Shown here: positions 21,889-33,706 of the stretch, one piece after another
Layout of the letters: each line of letters opens with the position of its first letter
Numbering within the stretch: position 1 is the stretch's first letter
NCBI RefSeq assembly: GCF_036850765.1
Contig: NC_089495.1
Span: forward strand, 28,426,875 to 28,490,874
Reading direction: 5' to 3'
DNA from: Saccopteryx bilineata
Lineage: Eukaryota > Chordata > Mammalia > Chiroptera > Emballonuridae
DNA length: 64,000 bases
Position numbers and translations under genes: made by a program
The notes under the pieces: generated by a model
Seen by the model: the letters and a program-made list of their open reading frames with translations, nothing else
The model's database searches: none
Told to the model about the DNA's origin: nothing

Positions 21889-23218
21889 GGGCTCTCAAGG
21901 TAAAAACAATTGGGATAAGAGTTCAGTAAAAGGAGCAGAAAGAGCCAAATCCTTGTTGCATGAATGTGCCAGGCATGTCTGAAACACAAGAAAGTGCATG
22001 TGTTTGGAGGAAAGCTGGGAGCCATGTGAAATAGCAGCAACATGAAACTTGGTTTTATAGGGCTTATGGACAACTATCAGACCTTCAGCTTTCATTCTGA
22101 GAGGGCCGATATGGAAATAGAAGAGGTACAGAGATGGGCATGTGGATTAATTTACTTTTTTGCCTTTTGCTGGTTAAATATTTGAGTCTCAGGAAAGATA
22201 AGAAATTGCCAAATAGTATGTATTTGATTTAACCTATGATTAAAAGCCACACTTCTAAACTCTCATTGAAGAGTAAATAAACAAGGTGACATCAGTTCGT
22301 TGTATGTGAATTCAGTTCAGGTAGGAGGTAGGGAAACAATGTTCTTGCAACCAAGACTCTTCAAAAAAAAAATAACCCAACATCATGTGAAATCCCATCT
22401 ATGAGAATTATACTCTAGTTGTGATGAAAACAGCCAAAAAGGTTAGTTTTACCTTTATCAAGTTCAATTACCCTATTGCATAACTCCCAGACTGGCAATC
22501 TAGCCACTAATAGTATCTTACTTTTCTAATCAATTCTGTATTATAGAAATGGCAAGCTATTTCTTGGTACTTAAGGCTCAGTTTCAAATAGTGGTAACTA
22601 CAGTTTCTAGCACACTGAAAAGAAGACATTTCAGAAGTGGCTATCAAAAATACATATTCATTTTGCTATTGAGAATGTAGAAGCACTACCTTCCTTCTAC
22701 CTGTGGGGAACATCACTTTTCTAGATGCAATTTGTTCAGAAAAGAGTAATATTTGTGCCAAGAGCTCAGTGAAACAAATGTCCTTCTTGATGGAAAGTGT
22801 CCATACTAATTCAGAGCTGTAAAATAAGAATTTCAAATTCACCTTTCTGTGATTTGGCATTTGCAACTTCTACATAATTTAACTCATTTTGAGCAGCATT
22901 AAAAAAAAAAAGTCAGTGGATAGAGCCACACAATGAAATACCAGGCTCATGCTCTGAAATTTTCACTGTTACCTTTCGAAGGTGCTTATTTCTGGGATGT
23001 ACTATTAGGTATCCTATCATCATTCTTTCTTTGAAATGCCATCCTTGTTCTGTCAATGGCTCCTGTCTGTGTGTCTGAGTAGCTTTGCAAATGTCTGACA
23101 GGAAATGGTCAGAAAAAGCTATAAAGGGAGACACTGTTTGTCTCTAAGTGGAGAAAATGGTGGGATTTTTTTTGGACAACACATATCAGCTAAACAAATG
23201 CTAGGTGCATTCACCGGC
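21889..23218. other. Unannotated intergenic stretch
   Basis: No recognisable repeat or gene. Confidence 0.5.
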
Positions 23219-23345
23219 TCTTTTTTTTTTTTTTTTAATTTCCCATGTTCATTTATAGCCAATTCCCTACTCTCCCCCACAGCTCCTGGCAAACACTGAT
23301 CTGCTTCAGTCTCTATTGTTTTAATATTTCCAGAATGTCATATAT
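23219..23345 (-). mobile_element. L1 3' end fragment
   Basis: Poly-T at 23,221-23,237 is followed by AGCCAATTCCCTACTCTCCCCCACAGCTCCTGGCAAACACTGATCTGC. In reverse this is a typical old L1 3' UTR. Confidence 0.65.
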
Positions 23346-23349
23346 TTTA

Positions 23350-24360
23350 TCATTCTTTATTTTTAATTACAATTGACATACCTTATTATATTAGTTTCAG
23401 GTGTATACCCCAGTGATTAAACATTACATAACTTATTAAGTGATCATCCCACTAAATCTCGCACATCTGACACCATACAAAGTTATTAGAATGTTATTCC
23501 TTATGCTGTGCTTTACATCCCCATGACTATTCTGTAGTTTGTACTTCTTAATCCCTTTAACTTTTATGCCCATCCTCCCAACCCCCTCACATCTTGCAAC
23601 TGTCATGATATTCTCTGTATCTATGAGTCTGTTTCTCTTCTGCTTGTTCATTTATTTTTTTTAGATTCAGTTGTTGATAGATACATATTTCTTGCCATTT
23701 TATTGTTCATATTTTTTGTCTTTGTTTTCTTCTTAAAGAAGATCCTTTAATAGTTCATAAAATACTGGTTTTGTGGTGATGAACTCCTTTAGCTTTTTCT
23801 TGTCTGGGAAGCTCTTTATTTGTCCTTTGATTCTAAATGACAGCTTTGCTGGGTAGAGTAATCTTGGTTTTAGGTCCTTGTTTTTCATCAGTTTGAATAC
23901 TTATGGCCAGTCCCTTCTGGCCTGCAAAGTTTCGATTGAGAAATCAGCTGACAGTCTTATGGGTACTCCTTTGTATGTAACTAACTGCTTTTCTCTTGCT
24001 GCTTTTATGATTCTTTGTCTTTATACTTTTGCATTTTAATTATGATATGTCTTTGTGTGGGCCCTTTGGGTTCATTTTGCTTGAGAATCTCTATGCTTCC
24101 TGTACTTGTATGTCTATTCCCTTCATCACGTTAGGAAAGTGTCCCATCATTATTTTTTTAAATAGGTTTTAAATTTCTTGCTATCTCTCTTCTCCTTCTG
24201 GCACCTCTATGATGCAAATGTTGGTACACTGGCATTGTCCCAGAAGCTCCTTACACTATCCTCATTTTTATGGATCCTCTTATTTTTTGCTGTTCTGATT
24301 CAGTGTTTTTTACTTCCTTATAGTACAAATCATTGATTTGATTCTTGGGTTCATCTACTC
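23350..24360 (-). mobile_element. HAL1-like (ORF1-only) L1 relic
   Basis: On the minus strand an L1 ORF1-like region (24,360 to about 23,770; its reverse text holds GAATCTCTATGCTTCCTG and ATTGAGAAATCAGCTGACAG phrases that correspond to the RRM and C-terminal domain) runs directly into an L1 3' UTR (23,700-23,350, with TTACAATTGACATACC...TTAGTTTCAGGTGTATA). No ORF2 lies between. Half-L1 (HAL1) elements have this arrangement; an ordinary L1 with a large internal deletion is the alternative. All frames are broken. Confidence 0.65.
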
Positions 24361-24914
24361 TTTTAAAAGGTATAAAGATAATGCCAGAGGATTGGGCAGT
24401 TTCCCAGTTCCACTATCCTTATGTAATTCTCTCAAACTACCTCCATCAAGCAACTCCAGTTAAGTTCTGTAGAGCTTCCATGACTCTGACATTTGTCATT
24501 CTCCAAATTTTCAGGACTTCCCAATACTGTAACTTCTATGCAAGTATTTAGACAAATAAGAAAGAGACCCCATGAATAAGGTAGATTCTCAGTACAAAAA
24601 GATTTGAATCTTTAACACAGAAAATGATTGCCTGGAATTTATTTTATAACCTTCAATCAGCAGGATATAAATTGGAAAATCCAACAATCAATATGGAAAA
24701 TTCAAAAGACTTTCTGTTTTCTTGGTTCTTAAATTCTACTTAACTTACGCTGAAAACCTGAGTAGTACTGTAGAAGTCAAGGCTCCCCAGCCTTCAGGGT
24801 GGTCACAACATGTCAGTTGTGGGAACAAGTAAACTGTACCGTTGACTTAGCTGTTTTGGCCTCAGACACTTAGAGTATCTGTGCTGAGTGGCTACACATT
24901 CCACACAGAGCAGA
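24361..24914. other. Unannotated intergenic stretch
   Basis: No recognised element. Confidence 0.5.
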
Positions 24915-25809
24915 GTAGAACTCAACTGACATTTTAAACAATGTCCCTTCACACTAAAAATAAAATGATGCTTCGAAAAAGGAAAAAAGAAGAAGAAGAA
25001 GAAAACTTGTGGTTTCTGGTTCTGAATGTAAGGAACTTTGGAAATCATCACTCTGTTCTAAAAAGTAGAAAGCTGAACACACTAAAAAAATTAACAACTC
25101 TTCTTGGATTCACAAGAGAGAGGACACAGGGCAAACCACTGCCCCCAAGATTGGAGAGATAGACAAGCAAATAAAATACAGGGAGTTGTGCCTTACTGGA
25201 ACAGAAATTCATTCACAAGTGGAAAACAATCAAGAACCAGTTCTAGGTTAGGAAAACCTAAATTATAATTTGCAAATTGCTGGAGGCTCATTGTGGAAAA
25301 CTCTAAGAACTAAAAATTCCAGGGGACCTAGTTGTGGGGGGAAGGATCCTCACAATATTATAGATTTATCTTTCAGAACTCTACCAGATCCATACAGCAA
25401 ATATAAAAGTCCCCTAATGCTTCTCAACATGAGGAGGGGAAAAGAAAGTATTTTAAAATATGCTAGAGTATTCTTTCTTCTTAACAAGACCTTCCCTCAA
25501 GGGAAACTAGCTAACAAAGATAAAATTACTGGGACATTATCTGAGCCTAACTGATGGGGGAGGGAAATACCCAAAGCAAGGCTGTAATAGCGCTCCTGTC
25601 TCACATAAAGGGGGATAAAAAAAAATGCCAAAACTGAGAAACACTTGTGAAGTTCGCAGTTAGGAAGCATAAGCTCACTAAAAGACTGGGGTCTAATCAT
25701 AAGATGAGAGAATATGCTCCCTCTTGTGACTCACACCACATTATGAAATGTCCATTACAGTCATTCCTTTTATATCATATACCATGTCCAGCAATCAAAA
25801 ATAATTACA

Positions 25810-26155
25810 GCCTGACCAGGCAGTGGCGCAGTAGATAGAGCGTTGGACTGGGATGCCGAGGACCCAGGTTTGAGACCCCGAGGTTGCCAGCTTGAGCGCG
25901 AGCTCATCTGGCTTGAGCAAAATAAATAAAATGCTCGCCAGCTTAAACCCAAGGTCGCTGGCTCGAGCAAGGGATTACTTGGTCTGCTGAAGGCCCGCGG
26001 TCAAGGCACATACGAGAAAGCAATCAATGAACAACTAAGGTGTCTCAACGAGAAACTGATGATTGATGCTTCTCATCTCTCTTTGTTCCTGTCTGTTTGT
26101 CCCTATCTATCCCTCTCTCTGACTCTCTCTCTCTGTCCCTGTAAAGAAAAAAATA
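25810..26155 (+). mobile_element. Family B tRNA-SINE
   Basis: Starts GCCTGACCAGGCAGTGGCGCAG, with a tRNA-like head through GGTTTGAGACCCC. The body has GCCAGCTTGAGCG-type units, CAAGGCACATACGAGAAAGC, then a CTCTCT-rich 3' part and a short A tail. It is flanked by AATAATTACA at 25,800-25,809 and 26,155-26,164. Inserted in the old L1 5' UTR. Confidence 0.93.
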
Positions 26156-26624
26156 ATAATTACAAGGCATCCCAAAAGGCAATAATCACAATTTAAAGAC
26201 ATAGAACAAGCATGATAACCAAACATGGAAGAATTGTTGAAATTATCAGACTGGGAATTTGAAACAACTCTGATCAATATGCTAAAGCTGTAATGGGTAA
26301 AGTAGACAGCATAAAAGAACAGATGGGCAATATGGGCAACATAAGCAAAGAGCTGGAAATCCTAAGGAAAAATACAAAAAGGAAATGGTATAGATATAAA
26401 ACATTGTAATAGAAAGAAACAAAGAATGCCTTTGATGGGCTTATAATCAAACAGAAGATGACTGAGAAAAGAATTCCTGAGCTATGAACATGTCAATAAA
26501 GCTCAAAAGCCAAAAAACAAAACAAAACAAAAAACCCTAAGACTGATAAAAACAGAGCATAATATTTAAGGACTTGGAGACAACTATAAAAGGTATAATA
26601 TATGCATAATGGTATTATCAAAGA

Positions 26625-26909
26625 AGGAAGAAAAGAAGGAAAAAAAGAAAGAAGGGAAGGAAGGAAGGAAGGAAGGAAGGAAGGAAGGAAGGAAGAAGGA
26701 GGGAGGGAAGGAAGGAAGGAAGGAAGGAAGGAAGGAAGGAAGGAAGGAAGGAAGGAAGGAAAGAAGGAAGGAAGGAGGGAAGGAAGGAAGGAAGAAAGGA
26801 GGGAAGGAAAGAAGGAAGGAAGGAAGGAAGGAAGGAAGGAAGGAAGGAAGGAAGGAAGGAAGGAAGGAAAAGGAAGGAAGAAAGGAAGAAAGGAAGGAAG
26901 GAAGGAAGA
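26625..26909. repeat. Large (GGAA)n microsatellite
   Basis: About 285 bp of GGAA/GAAG units with AAAG and GGGA interruptions. It sits exactly where L1 ORF1 normally has an AGAAGGAGAAGAAAGAG purine stretch, with ORF1-like sequence resuming on both sides. The Lys/Glu/Gly-rich (plus) and Pro/Ser/Phe-rich (minus) frames are artefacts. Confidence 0.96.
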
Positions 26910-27424
26910 TTTGAAACAATATTGATTGGGAATTTCTCAAATTAATGTCAGACATAAAACTATGGATCTTGAAGCTCAGAGAATACCAAATAGAATAAAT
27001 GTCAAAAATTATATACCTAGGGAAATCATTTTCAGATTATGGAAAAGAAAAAAATTAAGAAAAAATTTTGAATGAAGCCAGAGGTGAAAAAAACATTACC
27101 TATAAAGGAGCAAATATGATATTAGAATTACATGCAACTACTCTGCAGGAACCATGGAAGCAAGGAGAGTAGAATAAAATATTTAAAGTGTTGAGAAGCA
27201 AAAAAAAAAAAAAAATCCTAAAATTCTGTGTCCTGAGAAACTCTCCTTCAGAAATGAAGCAGGAATAAAGACTTTCTTAGAAAAACAAAATTTGAGAGAA
27301 TTTGTTGCTAGTAGACTCACCTTGCATGCAGTGTTAAAAAAAAAAGTTATTCAGAGAGAAAGAAAATAATATGTCAGAAACTTGAATTTACACAAAGGAA
27401 GAACATTAAAGGAGAAATAAATGA

Positions 27425-27851
27425 GCCTGACCAGGCAATGGCGCAGTGGATAGAGCATAGAACTGGGACACAGAGGACCCAGATTCGAAATCCTGAGGTT
27501 GCTGGCTTGAGCGTGTACTCACTGGCTTGAGCGCATACTCACCAGCTTAAGTGTGGGATTGCTGGCTTGAGTGTGGGATCATAGATATGACCCCATCATC
27601 ACTGCCTTGAGCCCAAAGGTCGCTGGCTTGAGCCCAAGGTCGCTGGCTTGAGCCCAAGGTTGCTGGCTTGAACAAGGGATCACTCTCTCTACTGTAGACC
27701 CGCAGTCAAGGCATATATGAGAAAGCAATCAATGAACAACTAAGATGCCACAACAAAGAATTGATGCTTCTCATCTCTCACCCTTCTTGTCTGTCTGTCC
27801 CTCTCAGTCCCTCTCTTTGTCTCTCCCTCTCTGTCTCTGTCACACAAAAAA
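27425..27851 (+). mobile_element. Family B tRNA-SINE with expanded monomers
   Basis: The head GCCTGACCAGGCAATGGCGCAG is followed by an unusually long body in which GCTGGCTTGAG-type units are repeated about nine times; three consecutive copies of GCTGGCTTGAGCCCAAGGT lie at about 27,613-27,670. The 3' part is CTCT-rich. The flanking duplication GAAATAAATGA (27,414-27,424) and GGAATAAATGA (27,852-27,862) differs at one position. Inserted in the old L1 spacer. Confidence 0.93.
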
Positions 27852-28395
27852 GGAATAAATGAAAGCAAAGTAAAACTTTTATTTTTCTGATTCTTAATTG
27901 ATCTAACATATGTTTGTTCAAAATAATAATGGCAACAATGTATATATATATCAATATGTTATGTAGTAATTTTAGTATATGTGCTTATGTACATATATTA
28001 TATATGGTGATGTATAAGTGAAATGAATGACAGCAATGATACAAGAGTCAGGGGGAAAAATAAATTATTTTATTGTAACATACACTATCTGTGAATTGGT
28101 TTAGTGTTATTGAAAATGTACTGGTATTAGTTGTAAATGTATAATGCACACTCTAGAGCAACCACTTAAAGAGGTTTTAAAAAAAAGGATAATATAGTCA
28201 AAGAAAGAAAAAAAATGGAATTCTACAAAATAAACCACAAAAGGAAGGAAAAAAGTGGAAGACAACAATAGGAACAAAAAACAAAGGCAACAAATAAACA
28301 GTAATGAAAGTGCAGTAAACACTGAACCCACTCTATTGATATCACTTTGACTGTTAGTGGTCTAAGTGTGCCAATTAAAAGACAGAGGTGGCCTT

Positions 28396-28846
28396 AGTGG
28401 ATCCAAAATCATGCCTCATGCAGCCAGCACAAGAAGCACCCCAGGAAAGTCAGAAAGTTCATGATCTGCAAAAGGCTCAAGGAGAAGTAGATGGTGAGCA
28501 GCTGTAAGTCGTGGCCACAGGTCTCTCTACGGAACTGTAGTCCTTGACCAGCTCCTTGTAGAGCTTCCCCTAGCACCCTCTTTGCAGGAACACCTGCAAG
28601 AGCAACTCGACCAGTGCCAGCTAGGTACCTCCCCATGTGCTAGTGGTATGTTGGGTCCCAGTAAGTTTGGAGAGGCCACTGTGGGAAAATGAAACAATGA
28701 AGGCTACACAGAAAAGAGCAGCAATGTAAGCAGTAGGAAGATGACCAAACAAAAAGAGGGTCAAGATAGAGCAATTTCGTTACCCTCATCATGTTGGATG
28801 ACAGAAGAAGGCTGGGAATTAATACCAGGAGACACTTTGTAGTTAT
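28396..28846 (-). other. Unresolved segment with hydrophobic minus-strand frames
   Basis: It lies between the end of the old L1 and a SINE and is less AT-rich than its surroundings. A 75-codon minus frame (28,409-28,636) ends in a hydrophobic stretch (LQLLTIYFSLSLLQIMNFLTFLGCFLCW), and other minus frames at 28,640-28,800 are also hydrophobic. It could be a small processed pseudogene or an unrecognised repeat. I could not match it to a protein family. Confidence 0.3.
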
Positions 28847-28857
28847 ATTACTGTTTT

Positions 28858-29250
28858 TTTTTTGTTTTTTTTTTTCATTTTTCTGAAGCAGGGAGAGATA
28901 GTCAGACAGACTCCTGCATGCGCCCAACCGGGATTCACCCGGCACGCCCACCAGGGGCGATGCTCTGCCCACCAGGGGGCGATGCTTTGCCCATCCTGGG
29001 CGTTGCCATGTTGCGACCAGAGCCACTCTAGCACCTGAGGCAGAGGCCAAGGAGCCATCCCCAGCGCCCGGGCCATCTTTGCTCCAATGGAGCCTTGGCT
29101 GCGGGAGGGGAAGAGAGAGACAGAGAGGAAGGCGCGGAGGAGGGGTGGAGAAGCAAATGGGCGCTTCTCCTGTGTGCCCTGGCCGGGAATCGAACCCGGG
29201 TCCTCCGCACGCTAGGCCGACGCTCTACCGCTGAGCCAACCGGCCAGGGC
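28858..29250 (-). mobile_element. Family A tRNA-SINE, subfamily with internal duplication
   Basis: Minus-strand copy: T-rich tail at 28,858-28,880, head ending GAGCCAACCGGCCAGGGC at 29,250. The ATTACTGTTTT flanks (28,847-28,857 and 29,252-29,262) form the target duplication. The body has a tandem copy of the CGCCCCCTGGTGGGCAGAGC segment (28,946-28,995). Low divergence. Confidence 0.95.
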
Positions 29251-29262
29251 GATTACTGTTTT

Positions 29263-29769
29263 GTTTTTAAAATTACTCAGTTTATTCTATGCTTTAAATT
29301 CTGACATTAAGAAGCATTTTTGTTATCTTTTTCAAGTATCAAATTGAAAGAGCCTATTCAGATAAAACTAAGAAGAATCTAGAAAGTTTTTAGTCTAAAC
29401 TGACATAGCTGTCAAGATTTCAGAAAATACTGGGCCACTCTAATATAACCCCTACCAGCTCTGCTGGAACATAGACATCCTGGTTGGGTGGTCACATGAC
29501 AGGTCCAGTCATTGTGCCAGTACAAATCATTTTCACTCAGATACATAGTCAAGTTAGTGCAGCCTTGGTTAATTCAGCCTCCAGGGCACCTCTCCCAGAC
29601 TGGCCCAATTTTCCTCAGTTTATCCTGCTTATCTTCATGATCTCCAGATGTTGGAATATCAAGGATGCAACACTGAGATATCTGATCTCTTTCTGTACCA
29701 CTAGGCAGAGGATTTCAGTCACCTTGTCAGTGGAATGTTCCCTAGTCAACTAACTTAAAATTGAGTCTC
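29263..29769. other. Unannotated stretch upstream of L2 tail
   Basis: No clear repeat. An 89-codon frame at 29,484-29,753 shows no recognised domain and is considered chance. Confidence 0.4.
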
Positions 29770-29975
29770 TGAACAATCTATATCCTCTCCCTTTGTTTTA
29801 TAGCCTCATAGCACTTTTTTTTTTACCATCTAACATATTATAGACTAATTTGTTTACTGCCTATCCATTCCTGCCCACGAGACTGTAAGTTCTATGAGAG
29901 CAGAAGCAGTTTTATCCTACTCCTGAAATATTTCGTAGATGTTCAATAAAAACTTGTTGAATAAATAAATGAACT
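29770..29975 (+). mobile_element. L2 3' end
   Basis: TTTTATAGCCTCATAGCACTT...GAGACTGTAAGTTCTATGAGAGCAG...ATGTTCAATAAAAACTTGTTGAATAAATAAATGAA follows the L2 3' terminal consensus order. Confidence 0.75.
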
Positions 29976-30814
29976 AAAGAACTTGAAACTTTAAAAGCAT
30001 ATTTTGAAAAACATGCTCTAATTCAAAATCTTTGCAATCTCAACCATTATTCCCTAGCTGGAGTATCTGTTAAGTGGTGATGCTATGAGTGTATCTTCTA
30101 TCTCAGCTACACACTGAAAAACAATTGCTGTCAAATTTTATTTTGGTTTGATATATTGATTCCTGTTCTGTTAAGAAGAAAAAAATTTCCCTAAATTCAA
30201 AATAACTCCTTTAACAATGCCCATATCCAAAGCTGATATCCCTAAGTCATAGCTTTTAAATTAGCTGAAAAATAAGGTAAAAAACTTGATCAGAAACCCC
30301 TTTTCTTAGAATTACTTATTTTCCTTCTGACAGAATCTTATTTGGCTGACCCCAAGGACACAGTGCAAAGGTGAGTTTAAAATTTCCTCTGGAAGGGCTG
30401 GCATTTCTTATTACTACCTTATATTGTTTAACCACTACCGTTTTATTTTTATGCATTCTAATTAGTGCTTTCTTTATATTTGTTTGTTTTATTCATTTGT
30501 TGACTTTCTTATTTTTTTATGGGAGCTTAAAGATGGCTCACTAGAAGGAAAAGTTTAAAAGCTAACAGACAATTTCAACACAAATGAACCCTCTTACACA
30601 GAAAAGGTTGGTTTGACTTGGTGCACCCCCATACCCTAACTGCTATCAGGAGCTCTGGATTTTATCAATGTGCCTATTTAAATAAAGAGAAACTATGTTA
30701 CCTAATTTTTTATTTTTCCAAGCCACGGAACCTAGAAAAAAAATTGAATAAACTTTGTACAATGTTTTCCTTTCCTGAGTGTGGCAGAATATGTTCCTTC
30801 ACTATATAGAGGAA
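29976..30814. other. Unannotated intergenic stretch
   Basis: Nothing recognised. Confidence 0.5.
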
Positions 30815-31520
30815 TATTGATATTCATTCATTCATTTAAGAAATAGTATCAAACATTTGCAGTGCTTTCAACATTGCATTAGAAATTGGGGGTACAAAGA
30901 GAAATATGACCCTTTTTAGGAAGAGAGCTGTATTATGAGGGCTATTGTTCTGCAGCACTTACTGTATTATATTAAAACTAGTTGATGTGCCCTGGCCGGT
31001 TGGCTCAGCGGTAGAGCGTCGGCCTAGCGTGCGGAGGACCCGGTTCAATTCCCGGCCAGGGCACATAGGAGAAGCGCCCATTTGCTTCTCCACCCCTCCA
31101 CCGCGCTTTCCTCTCTGTCTCTCTCTTCCCCTCCCGCAGCCAAGGCTCCATTGGAGCAAGGATGGCCCGGGTGCTGGGGATGGCTCTGTGGCCGCTGCCT
31201 CAGGCGCTGGAGTGGCTCTGGTCGCAACATGGCGACGCCCAGGATGGGCAGAGCATCACCCCCTGGTGGGCAGAGCGTCGCCCCATGGTGGGCGTGCCGG
31301 GTGGATCCCTGTCGGGCGCATGCGGGAGTCTGTCTGTCTCTGTTTCCAGCTTCAGAAAAATGAGAAAAAAAAACAAAAAAAAAAACTAGTTGATGTTAAA
31401 TTGTCATGATTTCAGGGTGAAGAATGATATTGAGATAAAAGTCAGAGAGGAGGTGATATTTGAGCAATATTTTATCAAGTAGGATATTAAGCAATAAGGG
31501 AAATTTGCCTTCTATCCTCC
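30815..31520 (-). mobile_element. L2 fragment split by a SINE
   Basis: ATATTCATTCATTCATTTAAG...GGGGTACAAAGAGAAATATGACC (30,815-30,910) is the reverse L2 3' end. GTCAGAGAGGAGGTGATATTTGAGC near 31,440 is a further L2 segment. The family A SINE at 30,989 separates them. Confidence 0.6.
30989..31381 (+). mobile_element. Family A tRNA-SINE, perfect 15-bp target duplication
   Basis: GCCCTGGCCGGTTGGCTCAG head, B-box GGTTCAATTCC at 31,042-31,052, full body, and a tail of A-runs with GA and CA. The flanks AAAACTAGTTGATGT at 30,974-30,988 and 31,382-31,396 are identical, marking a young insertion. It has the same internal duplication (31,239-31,290) as the copy at 28,858. Confidence 0.97.
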
Positions 31521-33303
31521 TGGGGTAGCTGCATCACAGTGGTAGACAAAAGGGGGAAAGAAAAGTGGTCCTGGGGATGACTTTTCGGGACAAAGAAGAG
31601 CAGGTGGAAAGATAAATATTTGGAGTGAAAACTGAAATCTCATCAAGTTGCTAGAGGACTAAATAGAAGAGAAACACTCGCTTGAGATTGAAAGCAGTGT
31701 TTGTATTTCTCAATATCAGCAAAGCTATTTGAATGCAGTGTGATTTTCCTGAAAATCACAAGTAATTTTTGGCCTTAACTTTTACCCAGCTCTTCTGAGA
31801 TCTCCGAAGGAAAACAACAACAGCAACAAAAACAACTTCAGGAACAGTATGCAAATGTGGCATTTCCAACTAAGTATAAACAGCACTGTCACTGCTATCA
31901 AAGAATGGGGCTCACATTAGAATCTAACCATTAAAAAGTATTGCTCTGTTGCATATGCCTGAAGATGAGTCATTCTCTTAGTATCCTCTGTCCTCATCAT
32001 TAAACACATAATGGGAGAGAGACAGGCACAGGATTTTCTATGTGTGTGTGTTGCCAATGCTTCGATACAACAGTAGAACAAAACAGATGAGTCAATTTAA
32101 ATCTGTGGTTTCCCTTTCTACCTGCCCAGGAAAAGTGATTGTTTTGAGAAACTGGCATCAACTCCGACATATACAAAATAAGAGATTGCTTGTCCTATTA
32201 TGTGTAAATCCAAGGGTAATCCTCTGGGTTATTCTGGAAAGCTAAATCAAATATTACAAGGGACCTTTATATTGGGAACAGAGTCAGAAATGAGTACAAC
32301 ACAAACATATTAAAGGGAGACAATTAAATAAAAACAAACACTATTGCAGTTTCCTCCTAAGAAAATATAATTAGATTACCAAAGAGATTGCTTTTGGATT
32401 ATTTGGATTAGGTGTTGCATTCTTGAAAGTTTAGTGACTTCTTGGCATTTCATTTCCTTGGAAACCACAGTTTCCACTGTTAAAGGTTAAGCAGATTCTC
32501 TCATATGTTTTGGGAATTCTTTTACCATGATTTTGTTTCTAAGACTGGGAATCACAGTGTTCGAAAATAGGACATTGACAAGGTCAAAGAGTTCTGGCTG
32601 ATTTGGAAAGACTGGGCAAGCAGCATCGTTACTGCAACCTCAAAATATACTCACAGAGTCCCACAGATAAAGCAGCATGAATAGTCATTCTTGCTCATAA
32701 GGTGACTTTGAGAATTTAATAAGCTGTACAACCAAACTGAGCAGCTCCTGCAATAGTTAACTCAAGACCTTTCTTTTGCTTTCATTTTTGCCTGCTTTCC
32801 AGCCCATGAGACCTTGAAAAATAACCTTTATTTACCATGTTGTTAGCTTCAGACTGAGTTGAAAGTCACCTCCCAGGAGGAAACACTCCCAAGATTTCAA
32901 ACCTGTGTCTTATTAATAAAGTTTCCATTTACAAAAAGAAACTCAGGCATCTAAATAAGGACTGGTGCTGCATATACAATAAGAGATGAAATGGAGAAGG
33001 CCAGGGAGATGCCAGTGGCAAAGATTCATTAGAAAGAGAGAGAGAGAGAGAGAGAAATTAAAGGGCCATTGACTTCCTGTATGAACTAACCAGGCTCACC
33101 AAAGGGTTAGAGCTTCGACTACAGCATGAACTTAACGGAGTCAAATTTCACCTATCAAATACATGAGCATACAGCTATAAACTGGGTGCAGACAGCTTGA
33201 CTTAACGGCTCTGATTTAAGCTGGAAGTGTTCTTTTAAAATTCTGGTCTTTCTGGACAGATTTTCACAGCTGGCACACTCTGGGAGACAAAGCAGTCTCT
33301 CTT
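31521..33303. other. Unannotated intergenic stretch
   Basis: Contains a (GA)n run at 33,035-33,056. Otherwise no repeat or gene recognised. Confidence 0.5.
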
Positions 33304-33307
33304 CTAA
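33304..33307. other. piggyBac target site, left (CTAA, decayed TTAA)
   Basis: Four bases directly outside the left inverted repeat. piggyBac elements insert at and duplicate TTAA. This copy has one change; the right copy at 35,981 is intact. Confidence 0.7.
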
Positions 33308-33613
33308 TGCATTGTTGACCGCTCAGAGTTAATGTTTGCACTTGCATTAGCTATTTCAATTTTTGAAACTCAGGCTAATATAGGATTATTGTATTTGTGA
33401 CTCTTTGCCCTGAGGGTCAAAGTACAGAAAACAGCACACGTTCTATACTCTCGTGCGGACTCCCCTTTCTTCCCACTCCTCCAGGCATGAGACTGCAAAA
33501 TTGAAGGTACGGGAAACAAAAACATCACAGTGTCAGCCGTCTGAACGTGGATTATCTTCTAACTGCTCTCAGTGTGAACATACATATCAAGGATATTGTA
33601 AAATCTCTCTTCA

Positions 33614-33633
33614 TCGTGTTCAGTCGTGTTCAG
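33614..33633. repeat. 10-bp tandem pair in piggyBac leader
   Basis: TCGTGTTCAG occurs twice in direct succession, between the left end and the transposase start. Confidence 0.8.
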
Positions 33634-33706
33634 TTTATTATAAAAAAGTGACTTTTCTTGATATTTAGGTTTTTATCGCAATTATAGTATTACAAAAGTT
33701 TCAACC

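Larger units (their letters stand above)
24915..28395 (+). mobile_element. Old L1: 5' UTR, ORF1, spacer and ORF2 start
   Basis: This is one plus-strand element interrupted by two SINEs and a microsatellite. At 24,915-25,800 there is 5' UTR-like sequence (GAGAGGACACAGGGCAAACCACTG). At 26,190-27,345 there is eroded ORF1: GGAATTTGAAACAACTCTGATCAATATGC, then AAAGACTTTCTTAGAAAAACAAAATTTGAGAGAATTTG near its end. At 27,863-28,330 lies the ORF1-ORF2 spacer (ACACTATCTGTGAATTGG...AAAAGTGGAAGACAACAATAGG). At 28,340-28,395 is the ORF2 start (CAATTAAAAGACAGAGGTGG), after which the element stops. No usable frame. Confidence 0.75.

Noticed and set aside
26602..26955. Lys/Glu-rich and Pro/Ser-rich frames over 100 codons
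   Set aside because: Direct translations of the GGAA microsatellite.
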